Shown here: positions 23,010-27,404 of the stretch, one piece after another | Layout: every line of letters begins with the position of its first letter | Numbering within the stretch: position 1 is the stretch's first letter | Made by a program: the position numbers and the translations under genes | DNA from: Sphingobacterium sp. | Lineage (GTDB): Bacteria > Bacteroidota > Bacteroidia > Sphingobacteriales > Sphingobacteriaceae | DNA length: 27,404 nucleotides | Reading direction: 5' to 3' | NCBI GenBank assembly: GCA_030146225.1 | Contig: JASLCA010000086.1 | Span: 1-27,404 of the forward strand | Notes under the pieces: generated by a model | Databases searched by the model: none | The model's input: the letters and a program-made list of their open reading frames with translations, nothing else | What the model was told of the DNA's origin: nothing

Positions 23010-24992
23010 ATGATTACAAAAGAAACCATTGAGAAGGTGTTGGATGCTGCTCGTATAGAGGAGGTTGTGGGTGATTTTGTAGACTTGAAAAAGCGGGGTA
23101 CCTCGCTTATAGGGAACTGCCCTTTTCATAATGAAAAAACTCCTTCCTTTCATGTCTCTGTGGCCAAAGGTATTTACAAGTGCTTTGGCTGTGGGGTAGG
23201 AGGAGATTCGTTAAAATTTGTTATGGAGCTGGAGAAGTATTCGTATCCAGAGGCCATACGTTTTTTAGCCGATAAATACAATGTTCCGATAGAGGAGGTG
23301 GAGCGATCTCCAGCACAGCTTGCCGCACAAGACAAGCGGGAAAGCCTTTATGTCTTGAGTAGTTGGGCTGGGAAGTATTTTAAAGAGCAACTCTGGGGAA
23401 CTGAGTGGGGGCAATCCATTGGATTATCCTATTTCAAGGAGCGTGGCTACCGCGAGGATATAGTCAAGAAGTTTGAATTGGGCTATTCCCCGGATCAATG
23501 GACAGCCTTGTCGGATGCGGCAGGCGAAGCAGGCTTTCATAAAGACTATTTAAAGGAGATCGGACTATCCATAGAGCGAGATGATGGCAGTCTATACGAC
23601 CGTTTTCGGGGTCGCGTGCTATTCCCGATTCACAATCTTACGGGCCGCATTATAGGCTTTGGAGGCCGAACGCTAAAGACGGAGAAATCCGTACCCAAGT
23701 ATGTGAACTCGCCAGAGAGCGATATTTATCATAAGTCAGATGTCTTATATGGATTGAATTTCGCTAAGAAATCCATTATGGAAAAGGATAGCTGTTACCT
23801 TGTTGAGGGGTATGCAGATGTGCTTTCTGTGCATCAGGCAGGCGTTGAAAACGTAGTGTCATCCTCGGGTACCTCATTGACCAGTGGGCAAATACGCCTT
23901 ATCAGTCGCTTTACCAAAAACGTAGTTATCCTCTTTGATGGGGATGCGGCCGGAATTAAGGCCTCTATGCGGGGCACAGACATGCTTTTAGAAGAAGGCT
24001 TGAATGTCAAGATTCTTCTTTTTCCAGATGGCAATGATCCAGACTCCTATGTACAGCGCTACGGGGCTACAGCATTTAAGGAATATATAGATAAGCATCA
24101 GCAGGACTTTATCTTTTTCAAGACCAATGTGCTGCTCAAAGATGCCAGCAATGATCCCATAAAAAGAGCCGAGGTAATTCGGGATGTAGTACAGAGTATC
24201 GCGCTGATACCCGATGAGATCAAGGTTTCCGTCTTTATTCAACGATGCTCCGCATTATTGGATATGGAAGAGCGTGTGCTCTTAACAGAACTCAATAAGA
24301 TTCGATTACAGAAGGCGAAAGCCCAGGATAAGAAAGATCAGCAGTCGGCGCGGCCACAGGCTATGCATCCAGAGATGGAAGGACCTCCGGCCGACTTCTT
24401 TATGACCGAAGAAGAGCGCAGTCAAGTAGGAGATCCTACGACCAGCGTACAGGCGATAACCTCTGAGATTCTGCAAGAGCGGGAGATCGTACGTATTTTA
24501 CTCAATTATGGGAGTGAGCTTGCCAATTGGGAAGGAGATGGGGATGTGCCTATTGCCCCCTATCTACTCAGCGCCTTGGATGATGTGACCTTTGAGGACA
24601 AGGCCTGCGCGCATATTGTCGAAGTATTTAAAAAGAAGGCCGAGGATTTTGAAGTCCCAGAGGCCAAGATTTTCTTCTCCCATGCTGATGCAGCAGTGCA
24701 AGAATTAGCCATTGCCTGTGTCTCAAGTCCCTATGAGCTCAGTCCCAATTGGAATGACGACAAGCGGAAGATCTATGTGACCTTAGAGAACGAGCATCTC
24801 AAAGATTTAACCGTACAAGCGATCTATAGAATTAAGAAAAGAAAGGTAGAGAGTGGAATGGCAAGTATTCGGGAGGAACTAAAGCAAGATCAAAGCAATG
24901 ATGATATGGACATCTTGTTGTCCAAGTATCAGAAATTGAAAGAAGCAGAGAAAATGTTGGCAACATTTTTGGGAAATATTGTAATTAAGTAG
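23010..24992 (+). CDS. dnaG: DNA primase
   Basis: DnaG makes RNA primers at the replication fork. The 660-residue protein has the CHC2 zinc site (Cys37, His40, Cys58, Cys61), the primase core with LYDRFRGRVLFPI and GRIIGFGGR (about residues 190-225), and the TOPRIM domain with EGYADVLSVHQAG and VILFDGDAAGIKAS (about residues 265-320). A C-terminal helical helicase-binding domain begins near residue 450 (EILQEREIVRILLNYG). The length is normal. It starts a run of three same-strand genes (dnaG, YraN, glutaminyl cyclase). No good -7 box was seen, but an unusual 12-bp palindrome lies at 22948-22959 upstream. Confidence 0.97.
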   Translation: MITKETIEKVLDAARIEEVVGDFVDLKKRGTSLIGNCPFHNEKTPSFHVSVAKGIYKCFGCGVGGDSLKFVMELEKYSYPEAIRFLADKYNVPIEEVERSPAQLAAQDKRESLYVLSSWAGKYFKEQLWGTEWGQSIGLSYFKERGYREDIVKKFELGYSPDQWTALSDAAGEAGFHKDYLKEIGLSIERDDGSLYDRFRGRVLFPIHNLTGRIIGFGGRTLKTEKSVPKYVNSPESDIYHKSDVLYGLNFAKKSIMEKDSCYLVEGYADVLSVHQAGVENVVSSSGTSLTSGQIRLISRFTKNVVILFDGDAAGIKASMRGTDMLLEEGLNVKILLFPDGNDPDSYVQRYGATAFKEYIDKHQQDFIFFKTNVLLKDASNDPIKRAEVIRDVVQSIALIPDEIKVSVFIQRCSALLDMEERVLLTELNKIRLQKAKAQDKKDQQSARPQAMHPEMEGPPADFFMTEEERSQVGDPTTSVQAITSEILQEREIVRILLNYGSELANWEGDGDVPIAPYLLSALDDVTFEDKACAHIVEVFKKKAEDFEVPEAKIFFSHADAAVQELAIACVSSPYELSPNWNDDKRKIYVTLENEHLKDLTVQAIYRIKKRKVESGMASIREELKQDQSNDDMDILLSKYQKLKEAEKMLATFLGNIVIK

Positions 24993-25006
24993 CATCGATA
25001 TGGAGC

Positions 25007-25366
25007 ATGATGGCGAAGCATCTACAGCTTGGACGGGATGGCGAAACAAAGGCGCAAGCCTTCTTAAAAGCACTGGGCTATAGGTTTATAGCCTCCAATT
25101 GGCGATATAAACGCTTAGAGATTGATTTAGTCTTTAAGGATAAAGAAGTGTTGGTCTTTGTGGAGGTAAAAGCAAGACGCTCTGCTGCTTATGGGGAGCC
25201 CCAAGAATTTGTAGATATAGCCAAGCAAAGACGTTTAATACGAGCGGCCTCGGCCTATATATCCGCCTTTCGGCATCAGGGCGAGATTCGCTTTGATATT
25301 GTTGCGGTTTATATGGGGCAATCCGAGCAGATCGTACACATCAAGGATGCATTTTGGAATAGTTAA
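25007..25366 (+). CDS. YraN family (UPF0102) nuclease-fold protein
   Basis: This is a 119-residue protein of the YraN/UPF0102 family with a PD-(D/E)xK nuclease fold. The features are GRDGETKAQAFLKALGYRFIASNWRY, the catalytic-type residues in RLEIDLVF and FVEVKARRS (Glu-x-Asp and Glu-x-Lys), and the closing FDIVAVY. The role of the family in cells is unclear. The start may be the ATG at 25007 or the adjacent one at 25010. It begins 14 bases after dnaG and is probably cotranscribed. Confidence 0.9.
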   Translation: MMAKHLQLGRDGETKAQAFLKALGYRFIASNWRYKRLEIDLVFKDKEVLVFVEVKARRSAAYGEPQEFVDIAKQRRLIRAASAYISAFRHQGEIRFDIVAVYMGQSEQIVHIKDAFWNS

Positions 25367-25411
25367 TTTAGCATAGCATAATAATAGAGTATCATAAATA
25401 AGCACTAATAA

Positions 25412-26476
25412 ATGAAATTAATACAGATTATTGGTATAGCTGCTATAGGCATAGGGCTTGTAGCAGGATGTAAGACACAGCAAGGAAAGTTTGCCTTTTT
25501 GAGTCCTAAAGCTGGAGAACAGCTTACTTTTGGACAAAAAGTAGCCATTAAGATGCAATTTCCGGACAGCACAATTGACTCCATCGTTTATACTGTAGAC
25601 GGTCAGCTTATTGACAAGCGACAGGATACCTCAACAATTGTCTTGGATACGGAGAAGATAGGCTTAGGGGCTCGGAATCTAGTCGCAAAGGTCTATATGT
25701 CGGGCAAAGAGGAAATCGCCTATAGCAATGTAATGATTGTGCCAGAAGCACCACAGGAATATGCCTTTGAAAAGATAAATGAATACCCACATGATGTGAA
25801 AGCCTTTACACAAGGTTTAGAATTTGATAAGGGATATTTGTATGAATCAACAGGAGCAGGTAATCAATTGATAAGTTCCTTGCGTAAGGTTGAGCTAACA
25901 ACAGGAAAAGTCCTTCAGCTAAAAGAGTTGCTAGGCGTAGATGCCAACAATGAGCCCTATTTTGGCGAGGGGATGACCATTGTAGGGGATCAGATAATTA
26001 TGCTGACTTGGTTGAATAAGATGGGCTTTGTATTTAATAAAGGCTCCTTTAACCAGGAATCCACCTTTGCCTACCAAAACTTCAAAGAGGGCTGGGGAAT
26101 ATGCTACGATGGAACCCATCTAATTGTAACGGATAGCTCCTCGAAGCTTCATTTTTTAGACCCTAAAACCTTTGCCGAAGTTAAGACCGTCGCTGTATAT
26201 GACAATGAAGGCCCAGTCGATGCGATCAATGAATTAGAGTTTATAGATGGGAAGCTGTATGCTAATATTTATGGCAAAGATATTGTCGTTATTATCAATC
26301 CATTGACAGGCGTGGTAGAAGGTCGTATCAACTTTGTAGGCTTGTATACCAATCCCAATAGAAAGCCTGCTGATGAAGAGATGAATGGTATTGCTTATGA
26401 TCGGGTTGGCAAACGTCTTTTTGTAACCGGAAAGCAATGGGACAAATTGTTCGAAGTAAAGGTTGTAGCTCGATAA
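25412..26476 (+). CDS. Lipoprotein glutaminyl-peptide cyclotransferase (plant-type fold)
   Basis: This is a 354-residue protein with a lipobox LVAGC (Cys20), so it should be a lipoprotein of the cell envelope. An Ig-like beta segment (about residues 25-105, AFLSPKAGEQLTFGQ) precedes a five-bladed propeller typical of the papaya-type glutaminyl cyclase family: YPHDVKAFTQGLEF, GAGNQLISSLRKVEL, YFGEGMTI, GWGICYDGTHLIVTDSS and ELEFIDGKLYANIY. The family converts N-terminal glutamine to pyroglutamate. In Bacteroidota such enzymes act on exported proteins, many of which start with Gln after signal removal. It ends at a strong hairpin. Confidence 0.9.
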   Translation: MKLIQIIGIAAIGIGLVAGCKTQQGKFAFLSPKAGEQLTFGQKVAIKMQFPDSTIDSIVYTVDGQLIDKRQDTSTIVLDTEKIGLGARNLVAKVYMSGKEEIAYSNVMIVPEAPQEYAFEKINEYPHDVKAFTQGLEFDKGYLYESTGAGNQLISSLRKVELTTGKVLQLKELLGVDANNEPYFGEGMTIVGDQIIMLTWLNKMGFVFNKGSFNQESTFAYQNFKEGWGICYDGTHLIVTDSSSKLHFLDPKTFAEVKTVAVYDNEGPVDAINELEFIDGKLYANIYGKDIVVIINPLTGVVEGRINFVGLYTNPNRKPADEEMNGIAYDRVGKRLFVTGKQWDKLFEVKVVAR

Positions 26477-26493
26477 TAATTGCAATTACCGAG

Positions 26494-26548
26494 AAGATCA
26501 GGATATAGTTAGGACAAACTTATAGCGTGCTAACTATATCCTGATCTT
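26494..26548. terminator. Bidirectional hairpin terminator, 19-bp perfect stem
   Basis: The arms 26494-26512 and 26530-26548 (starting AAGATCAGGATATAG) are exact reverse complements, with a 17-base loop. It lies between the glutaminyl cyclase stop (26476) and the convergent deformylase stop (26559). The T run is weak on both sides. Confidence 0.78.
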
Positions 26549-26558
26549 ATTTAGTCCT

Positions 26559-27404
26559 TTAAGGTAATAGCGCTCCTTTGGGAATAGAAAACTCCAATTT
26601 GCCTTCCAAGATAAGTCGTTCCTGCTCCAGTTGTTCTGCTGTTCTATCCGGAAAGAGGATGCCATACAGATGATCTACCTCATGCTGAAAGATCACAGCG
26701 GTAAAGCCTTCAATATTTTCATCCACAAGCCTGCCGTCAGCAGCAGTATGCTGTAGCTTAATGGCATAGCTGCGCAGTACATCCTCTCGAACCTCAGGGA
26801 TAGATAAGCAGCCCTCAGCGCCTTTGCGTAATAATTTTGAACGCCAGATTATCTTAGGATTAAGATAGGCCTCAAAGGGCTGATCAGCTTTATCAAAGCG
26901 CTGTACCCAGATTAGACTTTTATTAATCCCTACTTGAGGTGCAGCGATGCCAACCCCAGGATGTGCAGGATCTTGTACGGTAGCCAGCATCCGAGATTTT
27001 AAAGTTTCCAATAGGGGATCATCAAACTTGAGGTCAATAGATAAGTTTCTTAAAGTCAAGGAATCATCGCTAACGGTGGTTTGTAAGACATACATCGATT
27101 CATCTTTAGCTCCCGCTAAGATTAATTCTTTTTCTTTTTCCGTGAAGTTGTAGGCCATGCTATTTGCTGCTTCTTTTTGGTTTTTAGGGCCAGTATATTT
27201 TTTCTCACCGGCAGTTATCATTGTATTTAGAAAGTTCTCTTGGGGTGGCTGTGGACAGCGGTAGCCGCTACTATAGGCACAATACGGATTGTAAGCTTTG
27301 TTAAAATCAAGCAGCAGCTTGTTTTTGTCAAAGTTTTGCTTTTTTAAGTCTAGGTAGCGACCACTCTCATAAGTGCTTTCTCCAGTTGTCAAATCCAGAA
27401 AAGG
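26559..27404 (-). CDS. DUF1684-peptide deformylase fusion, N-terminus cut by the window
   Basis: The frame is open to the window edge (its last codons read Pro-Phe-Leu-Asp), so the gene starts outside. The visible N-terminal part matches the C-terminal end of DUF1684: YESGRYLDL, LDFNKAYNPYCAY, and CPQPPQENFL followed by AGEKKY. The rest, from about 27050 downward, is a complete peptide deformylase with its three motifs: GVGIAAPQVG, EGCLS and HEVDH, which carry the metal ligands Cys and two His plus the catalytic Glu. Deformylase removes the formyl group from N-terminal methionine. The DUF1684 function is unknown. The deformylase half has every active-site residue, so it is probably catalytic. 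It may be a second deformylase beside the main def gene. Confidence 0.88.
   Translation of the reverse strand, partial: PFLDLTTGESTYESGRYLDLKKQNFDKNKLLLDFNKAYNPYCAYSSGYRCPQPPQENFLNTMITAGEKKYTGPKNQKEAANSMAYNFTEKEKELILAGAKDESMYVLQTTVSDDSLTLRNLSIDLKFDDPLLETLKSRMLATVQDPAHPGVGIAAPQVGINKSLIWVQRFDKADQPFEAYLNPKIIWRSKLLRKGAEGCLSIPEVREDVLRSYAIKLQHTAADGRLVDENIEGFTAVIFQHEVDHLYGILFPDRTAEQLEQERLILEGKLEFSIPKGALLP

Overview
The window looks like ordinary chromosomal DNA from a member of the Bacteroidota, most likely the Sphingobacteriales (Sphingobacterium/Pedobacter-like). The reasons are: several promoters of the Bacteroidota form (TTG, about 19-20 bases, TAnnTTTG); a general lack of Shine-Dalgarno sequences; a bacillithiol gene (bshC); the lineage-specific ribosomal protein DUF4295/bL38 after rpmB-rpmG; and lineage-typical cell-envelope proteins (a DUF5686 barrel protein and a plug-domain protein without a barrel). 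I see no insertion sequence, prophage, CRISPR array or other sign of recent transfer.

Layout. Bases 1-1438: a tRNA-Glu cut by the window edge, and purD. 1528-5546: a large secreted MG2-like/plug protein facing a secreted M28 peptidase, with a perfect 15-bp hairpin between them. 5681-6562: a small rhodanese followed by two short membrane proteins; the last one ends inside a terminator shared with the convergent gcvT. 7765-9637: a tightly overlapped minus-strand operon (DUF4359-like exported protein, TruC pseudouridine synthase, DUF6929-like protein). 9693-10888: a SIMPL/DUF541 protein and a DUF4112 membrane protein. 11045-12657: a cold-shock protein, a DUF805 membrane protein and recO. 12960-16250: translation and protein-export genes (rpmB, rpmG, the bL38 gene, then ftsY-rimO under their own promoter). 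16468-18657: bshC followed at once by a Crp/Fnr-type regulator. 18799-22210: a DUF5686 outer-membrane protein and an enoyl-CoA hydratase. 22218-22853: a 4'-phosphopantetheinyl transferase, tail to tail with the hydratase. 23010-26476: dnaG, a YraN-family protein and a lipoprotein glutaminyl cyclase. 26559-27404: a DUF1684-peptide deformylase fusion that runs off the window.

Most genes are housekeeping: purine synthesis, glycine cleavage, RNA modification, recombination, the ribosome, SRP targeting, priming of replication and thiol synthesis. No new multi-gene system stands out. The points that merit a second look are the DUF1684-deformylase fusion, three minus-strand genes whose promoter boxes sit only 3-5 bases before the ATG (possible leaderless mRNAs), the plug-only envelope protein, the long hairpin between rimO and bshC, the bshC-regulator pair, and the uncharacterised rhodanese/small-membrane-protein operon.
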